DNA of 64,000 nt, taken from positions 85,538-149,537 of the forward strand of contig MNCI01016028.1 of the NCBI GenBank assembly GCA_015680685.1, written 5' to 3'. Each line of letters starts with the position of its first letter. Position 1 is the stretch's first letter. The notes under the pieces are model-generated. The model was not told the DNA's origin and did not search any database. It saw only the letters and a list, made by a program, of their open reading frames with translations. The stretch comes from Gnetum montanum (lineage: Eukaryota; Streptophyta; Gnetopsida; Gnetales; Gnetaceae). Below are positions 46,277 through 57,290 of the stretch, piece by piece. Both the position numbers and the translations under genes were made by a program.

Positions 46277-46560
46277 CTGAAACTGAAACTAAAATTTCAT
46301 TACCTCCTCACACAACCCTATAACTGGAACGATCTGAATCATACACAGCTCGATATCAATCAAAAGACAGATTTTCAAGGACAAATGTTCTGAAAAGAAA
46401 CGTACCTTGCAGGGAGGTCGTGTCTGGTCTCCACAAAGCCAGGTGCATATGGAAGGTATTTATTTGCGCCGATGCTGGCTCTCTTTCCCCAATACTGTCA
46501 GAGTCCAGTGCGTGAATTTGCTGCCCGTTTACAGGATTTAGGGTATTTTTTATGCATTTC
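46277..46560 (-). other. Probable upstream exon/leader and 129-bp intron of the MCU-like gene
   Basis: On minus, a donor CAAG/GTACGT (intron starts 46405) and an acceptor TTTCAG/ATCAAT (exon resumes 46276) frame a 129-bp intron just ahead of the ATG at 46267. The upstream exon is open in one phase (QYWGKRASIGANKYLPYAPG, 46493-46434), but that phase does not join the MCU frame, and the phase that does join has a stop at about 46447. So it is more likely 5' untranslated leader, or a broken exon. Confidence 0.5.
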
Positions 46561-46574
46561 AGGATGCCTCCAGT

Positions 46575-46611
46575 CTTTTAAACGCCACGGATTCGTAGTG
46601 AAGTGTATATA
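46575..46611 (-). promoter_or_regulatory. Candidate TATA boxes upstream of the MCU-like gene
   Basis: Minus-strand TATATA (46606-46611) and TTTAAAAG (46575-46582), 170-200 bases upstream of the donor site. They would give a leader of plausible length. Confidence 0.4.
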
Positions 46612-47894
46612 ACCTATTAACTTGTGTGCATGTAACGTTTCTAAATCAAATTAATCAGCTTTTTATGTAACGTTGCTGTGGCTACGATATCTATATACTA
46701 CGCGTAAAAAAAGCTAGGTTGTTTCATGTATATAGTTGGGAAAATATTAAATAATTTTGTCCTCGTATGTCGCGTGAAAACCCCGAACAACACATTATGT
46801 GTTCACGTCAAATTCATGCACTGTACACAGTATAAACCACCGAAGAATTAGGGCTCCTGCTTTGTGTTGCTGTCATAATTCATAATGCGATTTTGTATAT
46901 TCGTGCATGCACGTCTTGGAATATTATGACCGAAAAGATGGGTCAAAGGTGCCGTGAGTATTGTCAAATCTCAATCAATCACCTTAACCTGTTAGAATCT
47001 ACAACAATTCATGGGACCTACGCAGTATGCATGCAGCTGCATTGCAATTCCGATTTGGGTTGTAAAAAGTAAAAAGAAAATGATTTTGAATTCGGTACCA
47101 TCTAGCGACTCGATCACTGCTTTTCTATGGACAGGAATTTGATGCTTTCCTGTTCCTTTCGAACGCCTGAACGGTTCAATGATTGCCCAGCTTGATTAAA
47201 ATTTAAGAACACCTTCTTACGTTCCAACCCGACGTCATCATTCCATAATTCATATCATATTCACCGGGTCGTTTGGTGGGCGCTCCATAATGAGAAAGCC
47301 CTGAAGGATTGTTGCAGTTTTTTCTTCGGAATAATAATCAATACATGTTTGGCGTGGAATCATACATTAGCCTTCAATATGGAATTATGATTAATCAATG
47401 GACTATTTTTCGTAGGCTTATTATATGATTAATCTTTCCAGCATTAGTGACGCAGGTCCCAGTCCGGTACGTGGAAGATTCACAAAGGGACGGTAGCATT
47501 TGAAATTGGCTGTTGGGGTTGGAAATTCACGGCCTATCATATGAGGATTTATTCTAAAGTTTACCTTTGAATCTACCCATGTACTTTGTTACATGCCAAA
47601 GAAAATTTGCTGAATAACAACGTTTTAATTCAAATAAGAAAGACAAAGTATTAGTAAAAAAAATTAAAGGCAAAATGTTCGCGATGTAACGAATATGACG
47701 GGAATAAAAAAAAGGTAATCACCGAAGCTCGTCTGCTTAACCAAAGAATATCATCCCTGTCTACAACTACGGTTACTTACAAATGTCGAGACTCTTTTAT
47801 GCATCGTTTGCCAACCCTGAATGTGCAGCCGTTGAACACATAACAGGAGGTTCCTCTCAACCTAGGAATCCACCAGAAAGAAAAAGGAATTACC
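46612..47894. other. Low-copy-looking intergenic DNA
   Basis: No element domains and no long frames. Base composition is more balanced than in the neighbouring TE sequence. It could hold promoter sequence for the MCU-like gene (minus) and for the candidate exon at 47895 (plus). I searched for the missing MCU N-terminal domain on minus and did not find it. Confidence 0.6.
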
Positions 47895-47971
47895 ATGGAG
47901 CAAGCTCTCGTGTCTAACCAAAACAAGAAGACAGGTCTATTGTCCACCATTGCCCTAAAATCATTGCAAAG
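47895..47971 (+). CDS. Candidate first coding exon of an unidentified gene
   Basis: The ATG in good plant context (TTACCATGGAGC) opens 25 codons plus two bases, MEQALVSNQNKKTGLLSTIA and a few more residues, ending CAAAG/GTAAGG, a strong donor. A stop follows soon if unspliced. No later exon could be matched in the A+T-rich sequence that follows, so it is an orphan or a chance frame. The basic/hydrophobic composition is not diagnostic. Confidence 0.35.
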
Positions 47972-49116
47972 GTAAGGTTACTTGCGGTTAGATGGTTATC
48001 ATGTGGTTTTATTAAGAAGTTCTTTTCTTTGATTGTTTGTTAAAATATGCTGTCATTTACATATAAAAATAAATTTAATGCTGTTTAATTTTTTATTTTA
48101 AAAAATAAATAAAAAATTATCATCATCATCCTCATCCTAGCTTTATTTCAATAAAATGGATTTTCCTACTTAACTTTCCTTTTTCTGTTTATCTTTATTA
48201 AAATAGAGTTAAATCCTCTCAAAAATTTTCTATATAATCCTTTTTGTCTTTATTTAAAAGCTTTATTGGAGCATCTTTCTTAGAAATATGATCTCGCAAT
48301 TTTCTTAAAGAAGTTTATTATTTGATTTTCTATGGACATAACTAAATCATCTAAGATATTATTCCTATACCTTAGCTTATTCAAAGTCTTACAATAATAT
48401 TTGTACTATACATTTAAAATTTGTTTCACCCCTTTCCTTCATTGTTGTACATTTGAGGCTTCAAATTCATCATAAGGGATGGGAAATTGCAAATTTTCAA
48501 AAAAAGATTCTAATGCCCAACATTTAATACTAAGGTAAAATAATTGAAATTATTAATAAACTTAATGATTTAATGCACATTGGAGACTTAGGATGCCCAT
48601 TTTAGAAAATGTTAGGGTTTTAATGTCTAATTTTTTCAGAATTTGATCTTAATTAAGAGATTCAAGAAGGGAGTGAATACTAAATTGAATCACCATGAAT
48701 ATAATCAATTTATTTTTGGTGCTCATGGATGGCTCCTAATTGTGAACAAAGAAAATGTAGATAAGGATAAGAAAGGGAGAAACGACCAAGAACTAAATAA
48801 AAATATAAGCCTCAATAAGTCTAATTAGAGGTAGGAGCCCACAAGTTGAAGGAGCTAGAAGTTCAATTGATTAGAGTACTTCAACTAGAATGGACCATTT
48901 CTCAAGCATCAACACATGGACTTACACATGCTTACTTCAAATTCATCTTGTTGAAATCCTTCTTGCACAATATCCAGGATTAATAGAAGCATATGGACAT
49001 CCAAGTTAAATGAACTTTGCTAACTTCCTAGAATCAGAGTTGGAAGAAGTTATGTTATTACAAAGATTACCAATGTCGCCTATTATGACCAACAATAACA
49101 AATGGCATGTTTTTCT
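47972..49116. other. A+T-rich sequence with an (ATC)n-linked repeat
   Basis: TTATCATCATCATCCTCATC then CTAGCTTTATTTCAATAAAA at 48118-48160 parallels 41079-41118. The 61-codon frame 48643-48828 is Lys/Asn-rich and unrecognised. Otherwise nothing is seen. Confidence 0.6.
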
Positions 49117-49265
49117 TGGTCTTTCCCACATAATACTAATAAATTTTTAAGATAAAATGAAAAATAATGTAGAAATTAGTAAGACACAATATTACTTTGG
49201 GGAAAAACTTTAAGGTAAAAAATACCAACAAAAATGAATTACTACTCTGTTAGCAACAACACAAC
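49117..49265 (-). repeat. Element C 3' LTR, first piece
   Basis: It matches 63548-63705 of the right LTR (shared ACTAATAAA, TTTTTAGATAAAATGAAAAA, GTAGAAATT). It is interrupted at ACAAC by E2. The left boundary TGGTC (49117) is slightly diverged from TGATC. Confidence 0.85.
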
Positions 49266-50069
49266 TAATGAATAGTGATATCAGGGCCATGATATCGCAT
49301 CTACCATGTGATGTCGGATACCTGATATCGGGACCTATCTCCTTGCCTATAAATAAGAGGTGGGCACACATGTTTTTGCAATAGTTAGTTAGACCCTTAG
49401 CCGAACTCTTGCCTTTTCTCCTCCCAGAGTTAGAATTATTTCTACATGCCTGTAGTAGGAGTCATAAAGTGAACGGATCTTTATTCGAGCACTGTGTACC
49501 TGAGCACACCTTGTGTACGGCAATAAAGACGAACTTTATGATAAACCTTAAAGCATCCAGAATAAATTAATTAGTGTTAATTGATGTTATTAAATGCTTT
49601 CCTAGTTAATTAATGTCTTCTCTCACCCTACACTTTCTTAAGTAAATACACTCAGTACGACCGCTTTGAGCATGTGTGTAACACTTGGTAACCCAGTAAC
49701 GATTAGTGTTTGGTAATCCCACTAGCGTTGCACTGGTTTAGGATGTGTATGACAAGTGGGAATAGATGCTGGTGTTAGGATTAGTTAGAATTTAGTTAAT
49801 GAGTAGTTAAGTTAACTTAGTCACTTAGTTATCTCTCTCCTCCCTTATTAGCATAGGACATAAAAACATAAAAGATATAAAAATCATATGCCTCATGCTT
49901 ACTTAACCATACAATCGTGACATACAAGTAAGTTTGGGAAGACAACGATTAACCAACCCGTTCTTGTTCTATCAAGGAGCATAGGCACTTAGTCCTTGGA
50001 ATTCGACCTGATCATGTGTGTACGCTTGTATTCGTATGGTTGAGTGTAGGGGTACCTCGCTACTCACCA
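49266..50069 (+). repeat. E2 5' LTR
   Basis: 804 bp. The start is TAATGA where the other copy has TGATGA; the end is ACTCACCA. It has ATATC boxes at 49277-49332, a TATA box at 49348-49355, and the R/U5 portion with TTTATTCGAGCA. It is clearly related to E1's LTRs in inverted orientation. Confidence 0.9.
49348..49355 (+). promoter_or_regulatory. TATA box of E2 5' LTR
   Basis: TATAAATA followed by AGAGG; conserved in the other LTR copies of this family (complement of 855-862; 58434-58441). It lies about 15 bases after the last ATATC box. Confidence 0.7.
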
Positions 50070-50070
50070 T

Positions 50071-50088
50071 TGGCACCGTTGCCAGAGA
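50071..50088 (+). other. E2 primer-binding site, tRNA-Asp type
   Basis: TGGCACCGTTGCCAGAGA, one base after the LTR. It is like the E1 site and close to the complement of the tRNA-Asp 3' end. Confidence 0.85.
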
Positions 50089-50201
50089 CTTAGTTGTTTA
50101 TGCATTAATTAGAACTTAGAAAATCATTCACATTGTTGGAATGAACCCTTAGGGTTGGTTGAGAAAACAAAAATAATACATTGCACACTGAATAGACAAG
50201 T

Positions 50202-52028
50202 ATGTCTTCTTCTTTGTACGAAAGTGCTTCACTGCCTAGGTCTAAAATAGAAAACAATCAGTGGAATAATACACATGACGTTGATCCACCAGTCCCTCAA
50301 CAGTTTTGAGTGGTATATATTCATCCCAATGAGTATATACCACACTTCACCTTTATCCTCCATCAAGATAAACAACTATGTTGGCGAGACTTAGAAGGTA
50401 ACATAGTGTTACCTCCCAATCATTCAGTCCCAAGCATGCTTCTTCGTGCTCTTACATGAATTGGCATGCAACACTTACACATAGAATACATTGTGCAAGA
50501 CCATGACTCAAGAGAATACCATCACATGGAAGCACAACGTCAAAGGGATTAGCAATAGGAGAGACATCATAAGTCTTTGAAGGGTAAGTGGTCCTAGGAT
50601 GCCCCACATGTCTTAAGGAAAAATGAGGGTGGTGAACCTGCCTCAAGTAGTCGCCCACACAACGATGTTCCTCCCCTTGACTTTGGCCAAGGGGTTGTGT
50701 ATTAGAACCTTCATTCCACTATTCATAACCTAGGTTTTGATACCCATGGGCACAAAGGGTTTGAAAAAGAGACACAAATACATGATAAAGGTGGACATTC
50801 TGATTGCAATTGCAATCGAGGCTGAGACCGTCGAAGAGAAGGTAGCATACACCATCGTGGTGATGGTTCTCCTTCTTCTTCACCTTCATCATCTCCTTCA
50901 CCCTCTCTTTCAGTATCCGAACGTAGTCATAAAGAAAAATACCATGGGGATAAAGGTAGGAAAAGTGGAAGTCATAAACAAAATAGCCAAGAAAGGGGAT
51001 GAGGGCACTCTAGAGAATCACAACATAGAAGAAGGAAGAGTAGGGAACAATGTAGGCATCATAAACATCATGGATGAGATGATCATGATGAATCCCTGCT
51101 CACTACTCGAAGTATGTTAGACATAACTGAGGCTGTTAGAATTCCAACAAGGCACCAAAAAGATAGTAGGATCAAGAGATTAGATATGAACAACATTCCA
51201 CGATTTGAAGGGGGATACAATGCTGATCCTCAGAATCACTTACAAGCATTCCATGATGCGTGTGCCTTAAAAAACATAGAGAATGAATAGCAAAATATTT
51301 TGTTTCCATAGACACTAGTTAAAGAAGCCGAAAGCTAGTACCGATCCTTAGAACCATAATCCATTCATAGGTGGAGTACTATGTTAGAACTATTCAACGA
51401 CAAGCACCAAACATACTCTCGAGTGTTTAACTTGTGAAAGAAAATCCAAGGATGGAAAAAAGGAGGACATGAACCCTTGGATGCTACCATGGGCTGATAC
51501 TATGCACTGTTACATCAGTGTCTTGGCCATGGTTATTTGCAAAGGGATCAACTACGCCATCTCGTAGATGGGCTTAGGCATGAAACGAGAAGAATCCTTG
51601 GGACTTAAGCCCAAGGAAGACTATCTGAGCTTAGTTCCCATCAAATTCAAAGACTATTGGAGCAAGTTGCTAAGGAAGAAGGTGAGCTACAAAATAGAGA
51701 AAGTGAAAAAGAGTATAACAAAGATCCTTCTCTCTAGAAGAGGGGAGTAAAATTTTGTGAGGATGAAGAAGAGTCACCACTCGAAGAGATGGTGAATATG
51801 AAAACTTTTCCTATCCAAGAGTTGACATTAGAAGTATCGGCAAAGGTAGACCAAATGTGGGATTGCCTAGACAATAGATTTCAAAGTATTCTTAAATTAG
51901 TAGAGGAGTCTAGAGAGTAATGTAGTGAGAAAAGAAAAAAGAGAGAAGCTAAACATGGACGTAGCAAGGGTAAGGGCAAAGTTGCCATCATTGAAGATAT
52001 TATGGAGTTAGAAATAGACAATGATAGT
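50202..52028 (+). pseudogene. E2 gag, truncated by the LTR-like block
   Basis: It starts MSSSLYESAS and shows IHPNEYIPHFTFILHQDKQL, a Ser/Arg-rich section, then the gag domain (GGYNADPQNHLQAFHDAC at 51210-51265; FNDKHQTYSRVFNL) and a basic region. It ends at IDNDS just where E1 continues with the zinc knuckle, which is lost here. Several stops. The open stretch 50737-51120 is in another frame across the Ser/Arg-rich part and is not gag. Confidence 0.82.
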
Positions 52029-52805
52029 TGATGAGTGGTGAGGTACCCCTACACTCAACCATACGAATATGAGCGTAGCACGCATGATCCAGTCGAACTC
52101 CGCAGACTAAGTGCCTACACGCCTTATGGAACACTTAAGGTTAATCATTCATTGTCTTCCCAGACTTACTTGTAGTTGTCACGATTGTATGGTTAAGTAA
52201 GTCTGAGGTATGTGATTTTTATATCTTTTTATGTTTTATCTCCTATGTTATTGAGGTGAAGGGTGAAGAGACTAATTCACTAACTTTAACTAACTAACTA
52301 GGCTTTAATTAACCTAGCGTTAGCATCTGTTCCCACTTATTGTTCACACCCTGAATCAATGCAACCTTGGTTACCAAACGCTAGTCGTTGCTAGGATCAC
52401 CAAGCTTAATGCACGTGCTCGAAGTGGTTGTATTGAGGCACTTAACTAGGAGAGAAGGGTTGAGAGAGATTTAATTAGCTAGGAAAGCATTTAAACGGTA
52501 AACAATAAATAACAATAAATAAAATCCTAATTAGCCTATTCCATGCACTATAAGGTTTATCCAAGAAGTTTGTCTTTATTTCCGCACACAAACTTGTGTT
52601 TAGGTACAATATTTGCTCGAATAAAGATCCATTCACTCTGGAGTTCCTATTGCAGGCACATGGAAATTAATCTATCTCTAGAGGGGAAAAACTGCTAGAG
52701 TTTCACTACGGTCTAGGCCTAGATTGGGAAAGAAGGGAGAGGCCCCTCTTATTTATAGACTTGGTGGTGCACCGCGATATCACATACACGATATCGTAGG
52801 GGATG
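52029..52805 (-). repeat. LTR-like block inside E2, opposite orientation
   Basis: It begins TGATGAGTGGTGAGGTACCC, matching the E1-orientation LTR start, and carries the whole LTR including TTATTTATAG (TATA on minus) and ATATC boxes (52774-52797). The far end lacks the TTCATCA terminus and merges with protease at about 52805. No direct duplication flanks it. It is more diverged than the E1 and E2 LTRs are from each other. Confidence 0.82.
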
Positions 52806-53746
52806 ATGTGATATACTTAGAAATCGCTGGGAATGAGCCATGCAAAGCTCTTTTGGATTTGGGTTCTGGTGTCAATTTAATCTCTCAAAAAATATGGGCC
52901 TAGAACCTACCTCCATTGAAAAAGAGCAACATTCATCTAGAGTTGGCTGACCAGTCCATCACTGTCCCATTGGGACTAGTGAAGGACATTGTTACCATTG
53001 TTTGTGGGTGGTCATACCCAGCTGACTTCCTAGTGATTCAGGTGAACAACGATAAGGGGGACTTCCCAATCATAATGGAAAGAGCATGGCTAAGCACCAT
53101 CGATGCATGCCTAGGAATCCGTGATCTTTCCCTAGAAATATCAAAGGAAAATACATTCGGAAAGATCAAGAAGAAGAAAGTTCCATGCACCGCATACAAT
53201 GACACGAGGTGTAATTGCGTGCAGAGGTCATGGTTTGTGCAAAGTTTAGCACTGCCTGCATGCAATCAGTGTGCACAAGTGATTAACATACAAAAATTCT
53301 TATATGCAACAACCACATGATAGGCAGGCACCCAGTGGCTAATAGCTAATCAAGAAAGCAGTTCAATCATATGCATGGAGCCAACTGAGGGTTTGACTTG
53401 CACTTACATTGATAGCATAGATGCATTAGAGCAAGTCCACTATCAACTTCCATGTCTTACCCTTGAAAATACCAAATGGGGGAAGTTGGAAATTCTTGAG
53501 AAATTTAAGCAGGAGCCCCTCGAGTTGAAACCATTGCCCACTGGTATGGAATACACGTTTCTTAAAAATGGAAAATTGGTAATTATTAACACTAAGCTTG
53601 CTCCTCAACAAAATGAAAAACTACTGAAAGTGATAAATAAATGGTCAAAAACCTTTGCTTGGTCATATCTTGAATTAACTGGAATAGACCCTAGGATATG
53701 TCAGCATAGAATTTACATCGACCCCTCCATGAAGCCTCGAAGATAA
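52806..53746 (+). pseudogene. E2 protease and linker
   Basis: Active-site strand NEPCKALLDLGSGVNLIS (DLG at 52856-52864 in place of DTG/DSG), then SYPADFLVIQV and FPIIMERAWLSTIDACLGI (GR changed to ER). A linker follows with EQVHYQLPCLTLENTKWGKL and WSYLELTGIDPRICQHRIYI, leading to RT. Two long open pieces (52916-53320, 53375-53746) are separated by stops. Confidence 0.82.
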
Positions 53747-55010
53747 CCACAGAGGCGATTGAACCCAAAGCTAAAGCAAGTAGTTAAGGAAGAAATCGAA
53801 CAGCTTCTCAAGGTTGGGTTCATATACCCCATTACTGATAGCGAATGGGTTAGCCCCTTAGTTATTGTGCCTAAAAAGGGAGATAAATGGAGGGTGTGCA
53901 TAGATTTCAAGCTACTAAATATGGAAACATTCAAAGATCACTTTCCTTTGCCATTTGTTAACCAATTCTTAGACACCATCATAGGGCATCACTATTATAG
54001 TTTTCTGGATAGATATAGCAGATATAACCAAATACAAATATCCCAGAAGACCAAGCTAAGACTATGTTCACTAGTCCTTGGGAAACGTTTTCATACAAAT
54101 AGATGTCGTTTGGCTTGTGCAATGCCCCTGCAACATTTTAATGACTAGTTCTAAGCATATTCCAACAGTAGATAGGGAATGGCATGGAGGTCTTTATGGA
54201 TGACTTCTCCACTTATGGAGCAAACTTTGATCAAGCCTTGGACTGGTTAGAGAAAGTGTTAAAAAGATGTGTAAAAAAAAATTTGAGGCTCAACTAGAAG
54301 AAAAGCCATTTGATGATCCAAGAAGGAATAGTACTAGGGCACAAAATCTCACACACAAGGATAGAGGTAGACCCTGAGAAAATCAAAGTTATCCAACTAG
54401 AAACTTTCAAAGATATTCGGTCATTCCTTGGACACACTGGCTACTATAGGAGATTTATTGAGAACTTTTCAAAGGTTTCGAAATCATTGGTGGAATTAAC
54501 CAAAAAGAATGTACCTTTTGAATGGACTAGGGAATGCGAATTAGCTTTCCAAACTCTAAAATAGAAGCTAGTAGAAACACCCATTCTATAAGCTCCTGAC
54601 TGGTCCAAACCATTCCATATCATGACTGACGCATCCAACTATGTGTTAGTTTCCATACTTACATAGTTAGATAACCAAAAGTGTCCTTATTATATCCACT
54701 ATGCAAGTAGAAGTATCGCTGGTGCACAACTTAACTACACTACCACAGAGAAAGAATTAATGGCTATAGTGTTTGCATTAGAAAAGTTTAGACACTATGT
54801 ATTGGGATATAAAGTATATATACATACAGATCATAGTGCAATTGGGTTCCTCATGAATAAGCTAATGGTAAGTCCTCACATCATATGATGGGTTGTAATC
54901 CTACAAGAGTTTGATTTAGCAATGATTGATTGCAAAGGCACCGAGAATTTAGGATTGGATCATTTATCTTGGTTGCGATGGGACAACAAAGAGGATAAGT
55001 AACTAATTTC
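53747..55010 (+). pseudogene. E2 reverse transcriptase and RNase H
   Basis: RT: PKLKQVVKEEIEQLLKVGFI, SPLVIVPKKGDKWRVCIDFK, FLDRYSRYNQI (GYSGYNQI with two Gly-to-Arg changes) and EVFMDDFSTYG (FMDD 54193-54204). Connection: EGIVLGHKIS, RSFLGHTGYYRRFI. RNase H: HIMTDASNYVLVS (54618-54655), YYIHYASRSI and TDHSAIGFLMNK. Frame breaks near 54070 and several stops. Confidence 0.88.
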
Positions 55011-55169
55011 TAATCATTTGCCCAATGAATTCCTCTTTTCTGGTGTAGTGAATAATCAATCACCCATGGAGACAAACTAGTATAGTAGCATTCTTACCTA
55101 TCTCCTCACACAACAAACACCACAATGGTTTGACACCAAAAAAAAAAAAAACAATAGTTTCTTCATTGA

Positions 55170-56250
55170 GCCAAGTACTTTATGGAGATTAGTGGGAAAA
55201 TTTACAAAGTGTGCCTTGATGGCTTGGTTCGATGGTGTGTTCCAGATATAGATCAACTGCAACTTCTCCAAGATGCTCATGAGGGTCCTTATCGGGGTCA
55301 TTATGCTGGGAGATGAATAGCCATTAAGATCTTGCTTGCAAAATATTATTGGCTTATATTGTTTCGGGATGCCCATCAATTCATCCAATCTTGTCAGCAC
55401 TGTCAACGTGATGGAGGAATGATTGCTAGAATGGAGGATCCGAAACAATGGATCCAACCTTTAGAACCCTTCCACATTTGGGGAATTAATTTTATGGGAC
55501 CCATTACACCAATGTCCAGTGGAAAAGCTTANGTGGCATGCACTTATTTTAGACAATGGTACACACTTCATAGGTGCAACTTTTCAAAAATTAATACAAC
55601 GCTTAGGGGTTGAGCATAAATTGACTACACCATACCACCCCCAAGTGAATGGTCAAGCAAAGGTCACCAATAGGGAGATTATGAAAATATTGACAAGAAC
55701 TATTAGCAAGTATAGGTGAGATTGGAGCACTAAACTGAACGATGCTCTTTGGGCATACCACTCCACATGGAAACTCCCTACAGGCTACTCTCCCTATGAG
55801 TTAGTGTACGGGAAGCTTCCAAAACTTCCTATTCAAACTAAGATATGTACAGTATCCACAACATGTGATCTCAACCTTGAGCTTGATCTAGCACAGAAAT
55901 AACAATTAGTAACCCTTAACTTGCTAGATGAAACCAACTAGTTGCCTTGTCATTTAATGAATTACACAAGGCATTCAATAAACAACATCATGACCTAAGA
56001 ATTATGAAAGTTAAATATCAATCAGGAGATAAGGTTCTCTACTAGAATCCCACACATGTGCCACAACGTACTAAATTTCAAACACTATGAGAAGGACCTT
56101 ATATTATTTATGAAACTTTTCCTTTGGGGGCCATAATAATATACAAACCTGAGAGCCCAAATAAAAAACTGTTGGTAAATGTCCAACAAACCATACCTTT
56201 CCATGATCTTAGGATAGCCAGTACACATGTTACCTCTATTGGTGGATAAC
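55170..56250 (+). pseudogene. E2 integrase with an internal loss at N55532
   Basis: Zinc region (DAHEGPYRGHYAG; CQHCQRDGG 55396-55422), core LEPFHIWGINFMGPITP (first Asp changed to Asn: G-I-N-F), then the single N at 55532 where about 110 bases present in E1 are absent, then LDNGTHFIGATF and YHPQVNGQAKVTNREI (catalytic Glu codon AAG, 55660-55662). The C-terminal half runs to about 56250. Not functional. Confidence 0.87.
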
Positions 56251-56502
56251 CCTGCTCACTATTTTGAATCTCCTCCTTCCAACTTGATCATGGGGGAGAT
56301 GGCCACCTATGCTAACCATTCTAGGCCCTCAATTCTTTTTGAATTTTTGTTTTACACATTTTTGTTTTGCATATTTTTCAATCTTTCTTATTTTTTTTAC
56401 ACCATTGTTCACATTTTTACTATTTCTTTGTTTGCTTGAATTACTTTTATTCATCATCCAATAAGTGCTCATGATGGTGGATTGAATTATATCATATTGA
56501 TT
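56251..56502 (+). other. E2 spacer after integrase, T-rich
   Basis: T-rich low-complexity sequence (56325-56450), equivalent to 2640-2815 in E1. It runs into the N block. Confidence 0.75.
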
Positions 56503-57290
56503 NNNNNNNNNNNNNNNNNNNNNNNNNNNNNNNNNNNNNNNNNNNNNNNNNNNNNNNNNNNNNNNNNNNNNNNNNNNNNNNNNNNNNNNNNNNNNNNNNN
56601 NNNNNNNNNNNNNNNNNNNNNNNNNNNNNNNNNNNNNNNNNNNNNNNNNNNNNNNNNNNNNNNNNNNNNNNNNNNNNNNNNNNNNNNNNNNNNNNNNNNN
56701 NNNNNNNNNNNNNNNNNNNNNNNNNNNNNNNNNNNNNNNNNNNNNNNNNNNNNNNNNNNNNNNNNNNNNNNNNNNNNNNNNNNNNNNNNNNNNNNNNNNN
56801 NNNNNNNNNNNNNNNNNNNNNNNNNNNNNNNNNNNNNNNNNNNNNNNNNNNNNNNNNNNNNNNNNNNNNNNNNNNNNNNNNNNNNNNNNNNNNNNNNNNN
56901 NNNNNNNNNNNNNNNNNNNNNNNNNNNNNNNNNNNNNNNNNNNNNNNNNNNNNNNNNNNNNNNNNNNNNNNNNNNNNNNNNNNNNNNNNNNNNNNNNNNN
57001 NNNNNNNNNNNNNNNNNNNNNNNNNNNNNNNNNNNNNNNNNNNNNNNNNNNNNNNNNNNNNNNNNNNNNNNNNNNNNNNNNNNNNNNNNNNNNNNNNNNN
57101 NNNNNNNNNNNNNNNNNNNNNNNNNNNNNNNNNNNNNNNNNNNNNNNNNNNNNNNNNNNNNNNNNNNNNNNNNNNNNNNNNNNNNNNNNNNNNNNNNNNN
57201 NNNNNNNNNNNNNNNNNNNNNNNNNNNNNNNNNNNNNNNNNNNNNNNNNNNNNNNNNNNNNNNNNNNNNNNNNNNNNNNNNNNNNNNNNN
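56503..57290. other. Assembly gap (788 N)
   Basis: A run of N inside the 3' spacer of E2. By comparison with E1, the missing part should be roughly 0.65 kb (E1 about 1950-2620). Confidence 0.99.

Noticed and set aside
46178-46393. 71-codon plus-strand frame opposite the MCU-like gene
   Set aside because: Shadow of the MCU-like coding strand and its intron; no family resemblance.
46403-46500. In-frame coding exon of MCU (N-terminal part)
   Set aside because: The open phase does not join the MCU frame at the acceptor, alternative acceptors in the TTTCAG repeats shift by multiples of three, and the text is unlike the MCU N-terminal domain.
50737-51120. 127-codon frame with repeated Ile/Leu/His
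   Set aside because: Alternative frame across the Ser/Arg-rich part of E2 gag; the matching E1 frame at 8253-8540 (minus) shows the same artefact. Gag text is in the other frame.
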